Shown here: piece after piece, positions 51,017 to 59,652 of the stretch | Position numbering within the stretch: the stretch's first letter is position 1 | How the letters are laid out: the number at the start of each line of letters is the position of its first letter | Assembly: GCF_018919385.1 (NCBI RefSeq) | Contig: NZ_JAHLMF010000001.1 | Coordinates: forward strand, 1-64,000 | Length of the DNA: 64,000 nucleotides | Direction of reading: 5' to 3' | DNA from: Geomonas diazotrophica | Lineage (GTDB): Bacteria > Desulfobacterota > Desulfuromonadia > Geobacterales > Geobacteraceae | Translations under genes and position numbers: made by a program | Notes under the pieces: model-generated | The model's input: only the letters and a program-made list of their open reading frames with translations | What the model was told of the DNA's origin: nothing | Databases searched by the model: none

Positions 51017-51475
51017 CTAGATGAAGTACATGAAGCGATGATCCTGCTCCCGCTTGATCCCCAGCGCCTCCCCCCGTTCGCACAGGGTCTTCAGGGTGAC
51101 CGACTCGAAGAACTCGTTGAGCCTGGAGTTGGATTCCTCCCAGACGGTCTGGGTCACGCAGCTTCCGTCGAAGCCGCACTCCCCTTTTCGCCTGCCGGCG
51201 CAATCGACGATGAGGGTGTCCCCCTCGGTCGCCTCGATCACGGCGCGCACCGTGATGTCCTCGGGACTCTTGGCTAGGCAGTATCCACCCTGCGGGCCGC
51301 GCTTGCTCTTCAGGATGCCGTGCTTTTTCAGCCCCTGGAAGATCTGCTCGAGGTAACGAGGCGAGATGTCCTGACGCCGCGAGATATCCTGGATCTGCGC
51401 CGGCTGGCTCCCGGCGTTGTAGGCGATGTCGAAAAGAGCCCTCAAGCCGTAACGGCTCTTGGTGGAAAGTCTCAT
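51017..51475 (-). CDS. Rrf2-family regulator (probably Fe-S)
   Basis: A 152-residue winged-helix protein: MRLSTKSRYGLRALFDIAYN, the recognition helix RYLEQIFQGLKKHGILKSKRGPQGGY, and DCAGRRKGECGFDGSC with three cysteines in an IscR-like loop (C-x7-C-x5-C). A [2Fe-2S] or [4Fe-4S] cluster is therefore likely. Unusually long C-terminus (SRLNEFFESVTLKTLCERGEALGIKRE). It has its own strong promoter. Candidate targets are Fe-S or sulfur genes; larE follows it after 100 bases. Confidence 0.9.
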   Translation of the reverse strand: MRLSTKSRYGLRALFDIAYNAGSQPAQIQDISRRQDISPRYLEQIFQGLKKHGILKSKRGPQGGYCLAKSPEDITVRAVIEATEGDTLIVDCAGRRKGECGFDGSCVTQTVWEESNSRLNEFFESVTLKTLCERGEALGIKREQDHRFMYFI

Positions 51476-51507
51476 GTCTGTATCTCCCGCTGTTTAATGG
51501 TTAAGCG

Positions 51508-51536
51508 AGGATACAATACCACATTTTTCATGTCAA
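51508..51536 (-). promoter_or_regulatory. Promoter of the Rrf2 gene
   Basis: On the minus strand TTGACA (complement of 51531-51536), a 17-base spacer and TATCCT (complement of 51508-51513). The spacer is AT-rich and could contain the autoregulatory site. Confidence 0.7.
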
Positions 51537-51586
51537 CAATATAAAGAATTGTATGTCCGAATTTACCACTGCAGGCCTGGGCCATA

Positions 51587-51796
51587 TCACCAGTACCGCT
51601 GGGGCGGCTCGACACGCTCCACCAGGGTGATGTAGCCGTCGACTACCTGGAAGACGTCGCCGTAGATGTTGGTCCACTTGTCACCCTCTTCCAACGGCAC
51701 CGGGACCTCGCGGCTGCCCAGGAATACCTCGGCGTCGCCGATGTAGGCGTACCACTCCAGGCTGCCGTTCATCCAGAGCTTGTTCTTGATTTCCAT
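51587..51796 (-). CDS. Small hypothetical protein
   Basis: A 69-residue protein from ATG 51796, preceded by GGGGAGG. All-beta appearance with several Trp and Tyr residues (MEIKNKLWMNGSLEWYAYIGD, DKWTNIYGDVFQVVDGYITLVERV). No family is recognised. Transcribed divergently from dapF and toward the Rrf2 promoter. Confidence 0.6.
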   Translation of the reverse strand: MEIKNKLWMNGSLEWYAYIGDAEVFLGSREVPVPLEEGDKWTNIYGDVFQVVDGYITLVERVEPPQRYW

Positions 51797-51929
51797 TAAA
51801 CCTCCCCGCCTTTTTTTCTCATGATCTTACTGAAAAGTATACGCGTCGGTCAAGCAACTCCGGTTTTCGCTTGTTGCCGCAGGCCGTTTTTGTTATTAGA
51901 GAATGACATTTTCCTTGGGGGTCTTTTCC

Positions 51930-52769
51930 ATGAAATTCACAAAGATGCAGGGTGCCGGCAACGACTACGTCTACGTCAACTGTTTCGAAGAAACCGTGCA
52001 GGACCCCGCCGCCGTGGCCGTCAAGGTATCCAACCGCAACTTCGGAATCGGCTCCGACGGCCTCATCCTGATCATGCCCAGCGAGGTGGCCGACGTCAGG
52101 ATGCGCATGTTCAACTCCGACGGTTCCGAGAGCGAGATGTGCGGCAACGGCATCCGCTGCGTCGCCAAATACGCCTACGACCACGGCATCGTGGCCAAGA
52201 AGGAGATCACCGCCGAGACCGGCGCCGGGATCCTGACCCTGCAGCTCTTCACCGGCGCGGGGAACAAGGTGGAGAAGGTACGCGTCAACATGGGGCCGCC
52301 CCGGCTAACCCGGAAGGAGATCCCGATGCAGGGTGATCCCGACGCGAAGGTGATCGGCGAGCCGCTCAACATCCTGCACTCCACCTTCAACATCACCTGC
52401 GCCTCCATGGGGAACCCGCACTGCGTCATCTTCGTGAACGACGTGGACGGCTTCGAGGTGGCGAAGTACGGGCCGCTCATCGAGAATCACGAGCTGTTCC
52501 CGCGCCGCACCAACGTCGAGTTCGTGCAGGTGATCTCGCGCACCGAAATACGCCAGCGCACCTGGGAACGCGGGGCCGGCGAGACCCTTGCCTGCGGCAC
52601 CGGCTCCAGCGCCGTCACCGCGGCCTGCGTCCTGAACGGCCTGACCGAGAAAAAGATCCTGAACCACCTGACCGGCGGCGACCTCGAAATGGAGTGGAGC
52701 GAGGACGGCAACATCTACATGACCGGTCCGGCGGTCGAGGTCTTCAGCGGCGAGATAAACATAGGTTAA
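51930..52769 (+). CDS. dapF: Diaminopimelate epimerase
   Basis: A 279-residue enzyme from ATG 51930 (MKFTKMQGAGNDYVYVN). It has both catalytic cysteines in the usual motifs, SEMCGNGIRC and ETLACGTGSSAV. Interconverts LL- and meso-diaminopimelate for lysine and peptidoglycan synthesis. The final codons (GEINIG) lie in a tandem duplication: the same 23 bases recur 44 bases later, after the stop. Confidence 0.97.
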   Translation: MKFTKMQGAGNDYVYVNCFEETVQDPAAVAVKVSNRNFGIGSDGLILIMPSEVADVRMRMFNSDGSESEMCGNGIRCVAKYAYDHGIVAKKEITAETGAGILTLQLFTGAGNKVEKVRVNMGPPRLTRKEIPMQGDPDAKVIGEPLNILHSTFNITCASMGNPHCVIFVNDVDGFEVAKYGPLIENHELFPRRTNVEFVQVISRTEIRQRTWERGAGETLACGTGSSAVTAACVLNGLTEKKILNHLTGGDLEMEWSEDGNIYMTGPAVEVFSGEINIG

Positions 52770-52816
52770 GATTGAGATTAAGATTAAGGAGAAGCGAGAT
52801 AAACATAGGTTAAGAT
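52750..52816 (+). repeat. Tandem duplication of the dapF 3' end
   Basis: GCGAGATAAACATAGGTTAAGAT occurs at 52750-52772 and again at 52794-52816, a 44-base period, each followed by an AGATTGAGATTAAG-type simple repeat and GGAGAAG. The second copy is outside the coding frame. Confidence 0.85.
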
Positions 52817-52819
52817 AGA

Positions 52820-52865
52820 GATTGAGATTAAGGAGAAGCTCAATCTTTGTCTTAATCTCAATCTG
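52820..52865 (+). terminator. 14-bp AT-rich hairpin between dapF and the HIT gene
   Basis: AGATTGAGATTAAG (52820-52833) is perfectly complementary to CTTAATCTCAATCT (52852-52865), loop 18. It has no T-run and low GC, so it is a weak terminator at best; it may instead shape mRNA between the two genes. Confidence 0.45.
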
Positions 52866-52892
52866 CCTTTAATCTGCCTTTAGGAGCTTTTT

Positions 52893-53330
52893 GTGAACTC
52901 ATGCCCCATCTGCACCAAATGGGAAGACGACGTAGACCAGCGGGTCATCGAACTGGAACACACCATGGTTTCGCTGAACCGGGACCAGTTCTTCGCCGGT
53001 TACTGCTTCGTCTACACCAAGGACCACGTCACCGAACTGTTCCATCTCTCCGAAGCGGTGCGAAACGGTGTGATGGCCGAGGTCTGTGCCGTCGCCGAGG
53101 CGCTTTACAACGCCTTCAGCCCGGATAAGATCAACTACGAACTGCTCGGGAACATGGCGCCGCACATGCACTGGCATGTGGTGCCGCGCCGCTCGGGGGA
53201 CCCGCTCTGGCCCCGCCCGCACTGGAGCGAGCCGCACCGGGAACTGATCCTCAAAAGCGAGGAGTACCTGGCAAGGGCCGAGCTGATCAGGACCCACCTC
53301 GGGAAACTGGGCGTCAAGGGGAGGGCGTAA
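52893..53330 (+). CDS. HIT-family nucleotide hydrolase
   Basis: A 145-residue protein from GTG 52893 with AGGAG upstream. The histidine triad is HMHWHVVPR, preceded by LLGNMAPHMH. An N-terminal CPIC could bind metal. Family members hydrolyse AMP-linked dinucleotides or nucleoside phosphoramidates. The stop overlaps the start of nfo (TAATG), placing it in a run with DNA repair and ADP-ribose functions. Confidence 0.92.
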   Translation: MNSCPICTKWEDDVDQRVIELEHTMVSLNRDQFFAGYCFVYTKDHVTELFHLSEAVRNGVMAEVCAVAEALYNAFSPDKINYELLGNMAPHMHWHVVPRRSGDPLWPRPHWSEPHRELILKSEEYLARAELIRTHLGKLGVKGRA

Positions 53331-54181
53331 TGGACCTATTGGGCGCTCACGTCTCCATCTCGGGCGGCATCCACAACGCCGTCGACCGCGGGGTCGCCTC
53401 CGGCTGCGGCGTGATCCAGCTCTTCACCCAGAACGCCAACCAGTGGCGCGGCAAGGCCGTCTCCGACGCCGACGCCCAGCTCTTCCGGGACAAGTTCGCT
53501 GCCAGCGGCATGAAAAGCGTCATGAGCCACGACATCTACCTGATCAACCTGGCCGCGGCACCCGGCGAGGTGAAAGACAAGAGCCTCGTCGCCTTCCGGG
53601 AGGAGCTGGAGCGCTGCGCCAAGCTCGGCATCGACAAGGTGGTCATGCACCCCGGCTCGCACAACGGCGACGGCGAGGAGGTCGGCATCAGACGCGTCTG
53701 CGAGGCCTTCGACCAGCTCTTCGCCGAGGTGCCGCAGTTCACCGGCAAGGTACTCTTGGAGAACACCGCGGGCCAGGGGAGCAACCTGGGCTACAAGTTC
53801 GAACACCTGAAGGCGATCGTGGGGGGCTGTTCCGACCCGACCCGTTTCGGCGTCTGCTTCGACACCTGCCACGCCTTCGCCTCGGGCTACGCCATCGCCG
53901 ACAGGGAAGGTTATCGCAGGACCTTTGACGAGTTCGACGCCCTGCTCGGCATCGACCGGCTGATGGCCTTCCACCTGAACGACTCCAAGAAGGGGCTGGG
54001 GTGCAGGGTGGACCGTCACGACCACATCGGCGCCGGGACGCTCGGCCTCGAGCCCTTCCGCTTCATCCTGAACGACCCGCACTTCGCCCTGGTCCCGAAG
54101 GTGATCGAAACCCCGAAGGGGGATGACGACGAGATGGACGCGGTGAACCTGAAACTTTTGCGGAGCCTGATCGAAAGCTGA
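53330..54181 (+). CDS. nfo: Deoxyribonuclease IV (AP endonuclease)
   Basis: A 283-residue enzyme: LLGAHVSISGGIHNAVDRG, VMHPGSHNG, LLENTAGQGSNLG, VCFDTCHAFASGY and AFHLNDSKKGLGCRVDRHDHIGAG. These carry the His, Glu and Asp ligands of the trinuclear zinc site. Cuts DNA 5' to abasic sites. Overlaps the HIT gene by one base; the macro-domain gene follows after 24 bases. Confidence 0.96.
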   Translation: MDLLGAHVSISGGIHNAVDRGVASGCGVIQLFTQNANQWRGKAVSDADAQLFRDKFAASGMKSVMSHDIYLINLAAAPGEVKDKSLVAFREELERCAKLGIDKVVMHPGSHNGDGEEVGIRRVCEAFDQLFAEVPQFTGKVLLENTAGQGSNLGYKFEHLKAIVGGCSDPTRFGVCFDTCHAFASGYAIADREGYRRTFDEFDALLGIDRLMAFHLNDSKKGLGCRVDRHDHIGAGTLGLEPFRFILNDPHFALVPKVIETPKGDDDEMDAVNLKLLRSLIES

Positions 54182-54205
54182 TCCGGAACCGAGAGGGGGT
54201 ACGGC

Positions 54206-54724
54206 ATGCGCGAGAAGGTTGACATCGTACAGGGGGATATCACCAAGGTGGCGGTCGACGCCATCGTCAACGCGGCCAACAGCTCGCTCCTGGGCGGGGG
54301 TGGGGTGGACGGCGCCATCCACCGGGCGACCGGTCCCGAGCTCCTCGCCGAGTGCCGCGCCCTGGGGGGATGCCCAACCGGAGCAGCCAAGATCACCAAG
54401 GGGTACCGGCTCCCGGCCCGGCACGTGATCCACACGGTGGGTCCGGTCTGGCACGGCGGCGGCAGCGGCGAGGCCGAACAGCTCCGCTCCTGCTACCGCA
54501 ACTGCTTCCGGCTGGCACACGAAAACGGGCTTACCGGGATAGCCTTCCCCGCCATCAGCACCGGCGTCTACGGCTATCCCAAGGGTCCCGCCTGCCGGAT
54601 CGCGCTGGAAGAGGCCAAGGCGGCGCTGGCAAGCTATCCCGAACTGGGAAAAATAATCTTCGTGGCGTTCTCCGCCGAGGACGCCGAGACCTATCGGGAA
54701 ACGATGCAGGAGGTTTTTCTGTGA
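54206..54724 (+). CDS. Macro-domain protein (ADP-ribose/O-acetyl-ADP-ribose hydrolase-like)
   Basis: A 172-residue protein from ATG 54206 with GAGAGGGGG upstream. Macro-domain motifs: [36 protein letters not shown] and the late [17 protein letters not shown]. The catalytic-type Asn-Asn and G-G-G-V-D-G loop match YmdB, which deacetylates O-acetyl-ADP-ribose and can remove ADP-ribose from proteins. The stop overlaps the dtd start by four bases (GTGA). Confidence 0.93.
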   Translation: MREKVDIVQGDITKVAVDAIVNAANSSLLGGGGVDGAIHRATGPELLAECRALGGCPTGAAKITKGYRLPARHVIHTVGPVWHGGGSGEAEQLRSCYRNCFRLAHENGLTGIAFPAISTGVYGYPKGPACRIALEEAKAALASYPELGKIIFVAFSAEDAETYRETMQEVFL

Positions 54725-55170
54725 AGGCGGTAATTCAGCGGGTCAAGCGGGCCAGCGTGACTGTGGCAGGAAAGGTGGTCGGAGAGATCGGCCCCGGAGT
54801 CCTGGTGCTGCTCGGCGTGGAGATCGGCGACACCTGCAAGCAGGCGGACTGGATGGCGGAGAAGATCGTCAACCTGAGGATCTTTACCGACGACCAGGGG
54901 AAGATGAACCTCGCCCTCCCCGACGTCAAGGGAGAGATGCTGGCGGTCTCCCAGTTCACCCTGGCGGGCAACTGCTCCAAGGGGAGACGCCCCTCGTTCG
55001 ATACCGCTGCCGCTCCGGAGGAGGCCAACAAGCTGTACAGCTATTTCATGGGACAGGTCTGGGAGCTCGGCGTGCCGGTGCAAAGCGGGATCTTCCAGGC
55101 CGACATGGAGGTGTCGCTGGTGAACGACGGGCCGGTGACCTTCGTCCTGGAGACCCCGCCCAACCGCTGA
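54721..55170 (+). CDS. dtd: D-aminoacyl-tRNA deacylase
   Basis: A 149-residue enzyme starting at GTG 54721. Family motifs [36 protein letters not shown] and [16 protein letters not shown] are present, the last with the cross-subunit G-P pair. Removes D-amino acids or glycine wrongly attached to tRNA. Last gene in the HIT-nfo-macro-dtd run. Confidence 0.97.
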   Translation: MKAVIQRVKRASVTVAGKVVGEIGPGVLVLLGVEIGDTCKQADWMAEKIVNLRIFTDDQGKMNLALPDVKGEMLAVSQFTLAGNCSKGRRPSFDTAAAPEEANKLYSYFMGQVWELGVPVQSGIFQADMEVSLVNDGPVTFVLETPPNR

Positions 55171-55172
55171 GC

Positions 55173-55544
55173 TCACATGAGAGGCCGTACCTCTTCGACC
55201 TTGAAGTAGACCACGCAGGAAACCGCGGCGCTTGCCTGCGGGCTCGCCACCAGCGCGGTCCGCTCCTTTATCTCGCCCAGAAGTTCCCCTTCCCCCTTCT
55301 CATCGGTCATGGTGAGGGTCAGCCTCCAGCCGCTGTAGCCTCGCGACGGCGCCAGGTACAGGTAACTGGCATGCGGGTTTTGCCTCAAGTTGGCGATGCT
55401 GCGCCCGTCGCCAAAACCCCAGGCCAGCGTCTGGTCGTCGACTACGTGCGGTATGGCGAAGACGGCGAGGTTCACCACACCGTTGGCGTCGGCGGTGCCC
55501 AATATGCCGCGCCCCCCTTCCGGAAACAGTTCCGCAAGCTTCAT
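55173..55544 (-). CDS. Pyridoxamine 5'-phosphate oxidase-family protein
   Basis: A 123-residue split-barrel flavin-binding-type protein: LFPEGGRGILGTADANGVVNLAVFAIPHVVDD, then GRSIANLRQNPHASYLYLAP. Too short for true PdxH and lacking its C-terminal motif, so it belongs to the general FMN- or F420-binding group. The reaction is not assignable. Convergent with dtd, two bases apart. Confidence 0.82.
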   Translation of the reverse strand: MKLAELFPEGGRGILGTADANGVVNLAVFAIPHVVDDQTLAWGFGDGRSIANLRQNPHASYLYLAPSRGYSGWRLTLTMTDEKGEGELLGEIKERTALVASPQASAAVSCVVYFKVEEVRPLM

Positions 55545-55654
55545 GTGTTCCGCCCCCTTTTCTCTTTAAGCTGATGAACCACTATGATAATCTAGCAGGC
55601 CCGTAAGAATTGTCTACCGCGCCCGCGGGCCGGTCAGCAGCGAAGGAAGAGCAC

Positions 55655-56512
55655 GTGGAGCTGAAAACCATACTCGAAGCACTGTACCAGAACCGCTCCC
55701 AGGCCCACCTGGCCAACGACCCGCTCTCGTTTTGTCACCGCTACAGCGACCCACTGGACCAGGAGGTCGCGGGGCTGGTGGCCTCCTCGTTCGCCTACGG
55801 CAACGTCAAGATCATCAAGAAGAACCTGGCCGGCATCTTCCAGGCCATGGGCCCCTCTCCGCGCCGCTTCGTGGAGCGCTTCGACCCGAAGCAGGGTAGC
55901 CGCCTCTTCGCCGGCTTCAAGCACCGCTTCAACGACGCCCGCGATCTCTGCGCCCTCTTGCTCGCCTGCCGGATCATGCTCGAGGAGGCCGGCTCCGTCG
56001 AGAAGTGGCTGCTGCGCTTTTACACCCCGGCGGACGAGGACCTGACCGGGACCCTTTCCGGCTTTTCCGAGGCGGCGAAGAACCTCGACCTCTCCCCCGT
56101 GTTCGGCCCCGGCGGCGTTCCCGCGGACTCGTACTATCCCTTCTTCTTCCCCTCTCCCGCCTCGGGGAGCGCCTGCAAGAGACTCTGCATGCTGCTCCGG
56201 TGGATGGTGCGCCCCGCCGACGGCATCGACCTCGGCATCTGGCACGGCATCTCACCCGCTCAACTGGTCATCCCCGTCGACGCCCACATCCAGCGCATCT
56301 GCCGCTTCCTCGGCTTCACCGGCCGGAAACAAGGGGACTGGCGCATGGCCTGCGAGATTACCCGGGCCCTGCGCGAGCTCGATCCGGCCGACCCGGTCAA
56401 GTACGACTTCGCCATCTGCCACCTGGGGATCTCGGAAGGGTGCGACGGCAAGGACAGGCTTAAGTGCGCCGCCTGCCCCATCGGCGACATCTGCTCGGCG
56501 GGGACCGATTGA
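55655..56512 (+). CDS. TIGR02757-family protein
   Basis: A 285-residue protein; GTG 55655 is preferred (AAGGAAGAG upstream) over a TTG at 55610. It matches the TIGR02757 family: HLANDPLSFCHRYSDPLDQEVAGLVASSFAYGNVK, LGIWHGISPAQLVIPVDAHIQRICRFLGF, and the C-terminal CAACPIGDIC. It has a helix-hairpin/HhH-like arrangement and Cys residues reminiscent of Fe-S base-excision glycosylases, but the activity is unknown. Overlaps pabBC by one base (TGATG). Confidence 0.88.
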   Translation: MELKTILEALYQNRSQAHLANDPLSFCHRYSDPLDQEVAGLVASSFAYGNVKIIKKNLAGIFQAMGPSPRRFVERFDPKQGSRLFAGFKHRFNDARDLCALLLACRIMLEEAGSVEKWLLRFYTPADEDLTGTLSGFSEAAKNLDLSPVFGPGGVPADSYYPFFFPSPASGSACKRLCMLLRWMVRPADGIDLGIWHGISPAQLVIPVDAHIQRICRFLGFTGRKQGDWRMACEITRALRELDPADPVKYDFAICHLGISEGCDGKDRLKCAACPIGDICSAGTD

Positions 56513-58227
56513 TGCACCCCTTTCCGGCATACCTGCACGGCTTCGCCTTCACCGGCCGGGTCGGCGAGATCGTCGCCAGGACGCCGGGAGAGGTGCTGCC
56601 CGCCTTCGAGGAACTGCAACGCCAGTTGGCAGCGGGGTTCCATGCGGCGGGTTTCGTCTGCTACGAGGCCGCCGGCGCCCTCAACGACGCCCTCACCACC
56701 CCTCCCGCGCACCAGATGCCGCTCCTCTGGTTCGGCCTCTTCACCGAGCGAAACGCCGAGCCCTTCCCGCTGCACCAGGCCTCCTTCCGCTGCTCCGACT
56801 GGCAGACCAGTCCCGGCTTGGACGCGTATCGGGACTCGGTGCAGGAGATCCGGGAACTCATCGCCGCCGGAGACAGCTACCAGGTCAACTACACCATGCG
56901 GCAACGCTTCACCTTCAGCGGCTGCTCCCGCTCCTTCTTCAGCGAGCTCTGCCGCAACCAGCCAACCCCCTACAACAGCTATATCGAGTGCGGCAGGTGG
57001 CGCCTTCTCTCGGCCTCGCCGGAGCTGTTCTTCTCCCTGTCCGGCGGCAGGCTGGTCACCCGCCCCATGAAGGGGACCGCCCCGCGCGGCCGCTGGTACG
57101 CCGAGGACCTGGCCCGAAAGGAGCGGCTCCGTCAGAGCCCGAAGGACGTGGCGGAGAACCTGATGATCGTCGACCTGCTGCGCAACGACATGGGGATGGT
57201 TTCCCGGACCGGCTCGGTCCAGGTCAGCTCGCTGTTCGACGTAGAGAGCCACCCGACCGTGCACCAGATGACCTCCACCATCGAGTCTCGGGTCGGGGAA
57301 GGGGTGTCGCCGCTGGAGCTGTTCCGGGCTCTGTTCCCCTGCGGGTCGGTGACCGGCGCGCCCAAGAGACGCAGCATGGAGATCATCGCGGGGCTGGAGG
57401 GGGAACCGCGCGGACTGTACACCGGCTGCCTCGGCTATTTTTCTCCCGGCGGTGAGGCGCAGTTCAGCGTAGCCATCCGGACCGCCGTCCTCGACCATGA
57501 AACCGGGCGGGGCGAGATCGGCATCGGCAGCGGGATCACTTACGATTCGCAGCCGGAGGCGGAATACCAGGAGTGCCTGGACAAGCGGGCCTTCGTTGCA
57601 GAGCAGCGGGGCGAATTCCACCTGATCGAGTCGCTGCTGCACGACGAGCGGGGCTACTTCCTGCTCGAGCGGCACCTGGAGCGGCTGGAGCGCTCGGCCC
57701 GCTACTTCTCCTTCCCCCTCGCCGAGGGCGCGCCGCGGCGGGCCCTGGAAGAGACCGCCGCCAGGCTCGCCCCTTCGGCGCGCCACAAGGTGCGACTCAT
57801 GCTCTTCGGGGATGGCCGGCTGAGCTGTGAAGCGGCGCCGCTCCCCGAGGCGATGCCGGAAGCCAAGGCCGCCTTCGCGCGGCAACCGGTCAGTTCCGCC
57901 GATCCCTTTCTCTACCACAAGACCAGCCGGCGCGACCTGTTGCACCGGGAGCTCGCGGCCCGCCCCGACCTCGACGAGGTGATCTTCGAGAACGAGCGTG
58001 GCGAACTGACCGAAGGGGCCTACAGCAACCTGGTCGCCGTCATCGACGGCAGGAAATGCACCCCGCCGCTTGGCAGCGGGCTCCTCCCCGGCACCCTCCG
58101 CGAAGAGCTGCTGGCGCAAGGGATGATCGAGGAGAGGATCCTGAAAAGGGAGGACCTGGCACGAGCTGATGCGGTTTTTCTGGTAAACTCGGTGCGCAGG
58201 TGGCGCCAGGTGACCCTGGTACCATGA
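56512..58227 (+). CDS. pabBC: Fused aminodeoxychorismate synthase component I / 4-amino-4-deoxychorismate lyase
   Basis: A 571-residue fusion. PabB part ~1-375: QVNYTMRQRF, SASPELFF, VTRPMKGTAPRG (catalytic Lys in the K-G-T motif), ENLMIVDLLRNDMG and PCGSVTGAPK. PabC part ~385-571: a type IV PLP enzyme with FHLIESLL, FLLERHLERLERSA, FLYHKTSRR and EVIFENERGELTEGAYSNL. Converts chorismate to 4-aminobenzoate for folate, given an amidotransferase (PabA) elsewhere. Such fusions are common in Geobacteraceae. Confidence 0.93.
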   Translation: MHPFPAYLHGFAFTGRVGEIVARTPGEVLPAFEELQRQLAAGFHAAGFVCYEAAGALNDALTTPPAHQMPLLWFGLFTERNAEPFPLHQASFRCSDWQTSPGLDAYRDSVQEIRELIAAGDSYQVNYTMRQRFTFSGCSRSFFSELCRNQPTPYNSYIECGRWRLLSASPELFFSLSGGRLVTRPMKGTAPRGRWYAEDLARKERLRQSPKDVAENLMIVDLLRNDMGMVSRTGSVQVSSLFDVESHPTVHQMTSTIESRVGEGVSPLELFRALFPCGSVTGAPKRRSMEIIAGLEGEPRGLYTGCLGYFSPGGEAQFSVAIRTAVLDHETGRGEIGIGSGITYDSQPEAEYQECLDKRAFVAEQRGEFHLIESLLHDERGYFLLERHLERLERSARYFSFPLAEGAPRRALEETAARLAPSARHKVRLMLFGDGRLSCEAAPLPEAMPEAKAAFARQPVSSADPFLYHKTSRRDLLHRELAARPDLDEVIFENERGELTEGAYSNLVAVIDGRKCTPPLGSGLLPGTLREELLAQGMIEERILKREDLARADAVFLVNSVRRWRQVTLVP

Positions 58228-58337
58228 GCGCCCCCCTCACCCGGCCTGCGGCCGTCCTCTTACGCCCACGGAACCAGGCCTGGCGGCGAGCGAAGGTCGA
58301 GGGGCACCCACCACTGCAGACAAAAGGAGGCAACACC

Positions 58338-59201
58338 ATGGAAACATACGGTTTCTTGGGGCTCGGCATCATGGGGAGCGCCATGGCCAAAAACCTCATC
58401 AAGGCGGGCTTCAAGGTAAAGGTCTGGAACCGCTCCCAGGCGAAATGCGAGGAATTCGCCGCGCTCGGAGCAGCCGTCGCCGCGACGCCTGCCGAGGTCA
58501 CCTCCTCGTGCGCCGTAACCATCGCCATGCTGGCCGACCCGGCCGCGGCCCGTGAGGTCTGCTTCGGACCGGCCGGTGCCCTGGAGGGGATCGGGGCGGG
58601 GCGCGGCTACGTGGACATGTCCACCGTGGACCCCGCCACTGCGCAGGAAATAGCGGCGGCAATCACCGCCAAGGGGGGACAGTTCCTGGAGGCGCCCGTG
58701 TCCGGGAGCAAGAAGCCGGCCGAGGACGGCACCCTGATCATCCTCGCCGGCGGCGACCACGGCCTCTTCGACAAGGCGATGCCGCTCTTTGAAAAGATGG
58801 GCAAGAAGAGCCTGTTCCTGGGCGAAGTGGGACGCGGCGCGGAGATGAAGCTGATCGTCAACATGGTGATGGGGGGGATGATGACCATCTTCTGCGAGGG
58901 GCTCGCCTTGGCCGAGAAGGCGGGGCTCGCCAGCTCCGACCTCTTGGACGTGCTCGACTCCGGTGCCCTGGCCAACCCGATGTTCAAGCTGAAGGGGGGG
59001 CAGATGACCCAGGGTGTCTTCGACCCGGCCTTTCCGCTCAAGCACATGCAGAAGGACATGCGCCTGGCCGTCGCCCTGGGGGACTCCCTGAACCAGCCTC
59101 TTTGCTCCGCCGCGGCCGCCAATGAGAGCTTCAAGAGGGCGAAGGCGATGGGGCTTGCCGACCGCGACTTCTGCGCCGTCTTAAAGGCCATCAACTCATG
59201 A
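58338..59201 (+). CDS. Beta-hydroxyacid dehydrogenase (succinic semialdehyde/glyoxylate reductase-like)
   Basis: A 287-residue enzyme from ATG 58338 with AAAGGAGG upstream. NAD(P) motif GFLGLGIMGSAMAKNLIKAGF, substrate motif FLEAPVSGSKKPAEDGTLIILAGG, catalytic Lys in GAEMKLIVNMVMGG, and KHMQKDMRLA. It resembles the characterised Geobacter sulfurreducens GSU1372 enzyme, which reduces succinic semialdehyde and glyoxylate with NADPH. Coupled by ATGA overlap to a tiny membrane protein gene. Confidence 0.92.
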   Translation: METYGFLGLGIMGSAMAKNLIKAGFKVKVWNRSQAKCEEFAALGAAVAATPAEVTSSCAVTIAMLADPAAAREVCFGPAGALEGIGAGRGYVDMSTVDPATAQEIAAAITAKGGQFLEAPVSGSKKPAEDGTLIILAGGDHGLFDKAMPLFEKMGKKSLFLGEVGRGAEMKLIVNMVMGGMMTIFCEGLALAEKAGLASSDLLDVLDSGALANPMFKLKGGQMTQGVFDPAFPLKHMQKDMRLAVALGDSLNQPLCSAAAANESFKRAKAMGLADRDFCAVLKAINS

Positions 59202-59368
59202 AAAAGCTGCTCTCTTTTGCCGGGGTGTCGCTTTTGACCAGCGCCTTTCTGGACCCGTTGATACAGTCCGGCCTGGACAAGCCGGTCCCGTGGGCGCGCG
59301 ACTTCGGGATGTTCCTGGCGGGGGCGGCCTGCCTGTACATCCTGGTCAAATACCATCGGCAGCTGTAG
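59198..59368 (+). CDS. Tiny membrane protein
   Basis: A 56-residue protein from ATG 59198, overlapping the stop of the dehydrogenase gene by three bases. Two hydrophobic stretches (LLSFAGVSLLTSAFLDPLI and FGMFLAGAACLYILVKY) suggest a two-span hairpin. No family is recognised. It is probably translated by coupling, as no separate ribosome-binding site is evident. Confidence 0.55.
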   Translation: MKKLLSFAGVSLLTSAFLDPLIQSGLDKPVPWARDFGMFLAGAACLYILVKYHRQL

Positions 59369-59400
59369 CGTGCGTTGTGAACCCGGGGCTCAGTTTGCCG

Positions 59401-59429
59401 TTGACAAATGGGAGCGGCTCCCTTATCCT
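59401..59429 (+). promoter_or_regulatory. metX promoter
   Basis: TTGACA (59401-59406), a 17-base spacer and TATCCT (59424-59429), placing the transcription start just before the riboswitch. Confidence 0.7.
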
Positions 59430-59456
59430 GCTCCGAAAATTGAATAGAAAGACCTG

Positions 59457-59551
59457 CTTATCTAGAGTGGTGGAGGGAAAGGCCCTGCGAAGCCACAGCA
59501 ACCGGCCCATCGGGCGACAGGTGCTAAATCCTGCCGAAAGGCGAAGATGAG
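59457..59551 (+). promoter_or_regulatory. SAM-I (S-box) riboswitch
   Basis: P1 pairs CTTATCT (59457-59463) with AGATGAG (59545-59551). Between them lie the S-box signatures AGAGTGGTGGAGGGAA, GGCCCTGCGAAGCC, CAGCAACCGG and GGTGCTAAATCC in the right order. A terminator hairpin follows 30 bases later. When SAM binds, P1 forms and transcription should stop before metX. The element fits the methionine-biosynthesis gene it precedes. Confidence 0.93.
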
Positions 59552-59581
59552 AAAGGCGCTTTTGCACCATTGCCACACCCG

Positions 59582-59616
59582 AAAAGCCCCTTCTCACACC
59601 GAGACGGGGCTTTTTT
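59582..59616 (+). terminator. Riboswitch expression-platform terminator
   Basis: AAAAGCCCC (59582-59590) pairs with GGGGCTTTT (59606-59614), ending in six T. It lies between the SAM aptamer and the metX start. Confidence 0.88.
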
Positions 59617-59652
59617 CGTGCCGGTTCCGGCACCCGAAAGTACGAGAGAGAC

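Noticed and set aside
56260-58119. 619-codon minus-strand frame opposite pabBC
   Set aside because: Antisense shadow of the pabBC fusion.
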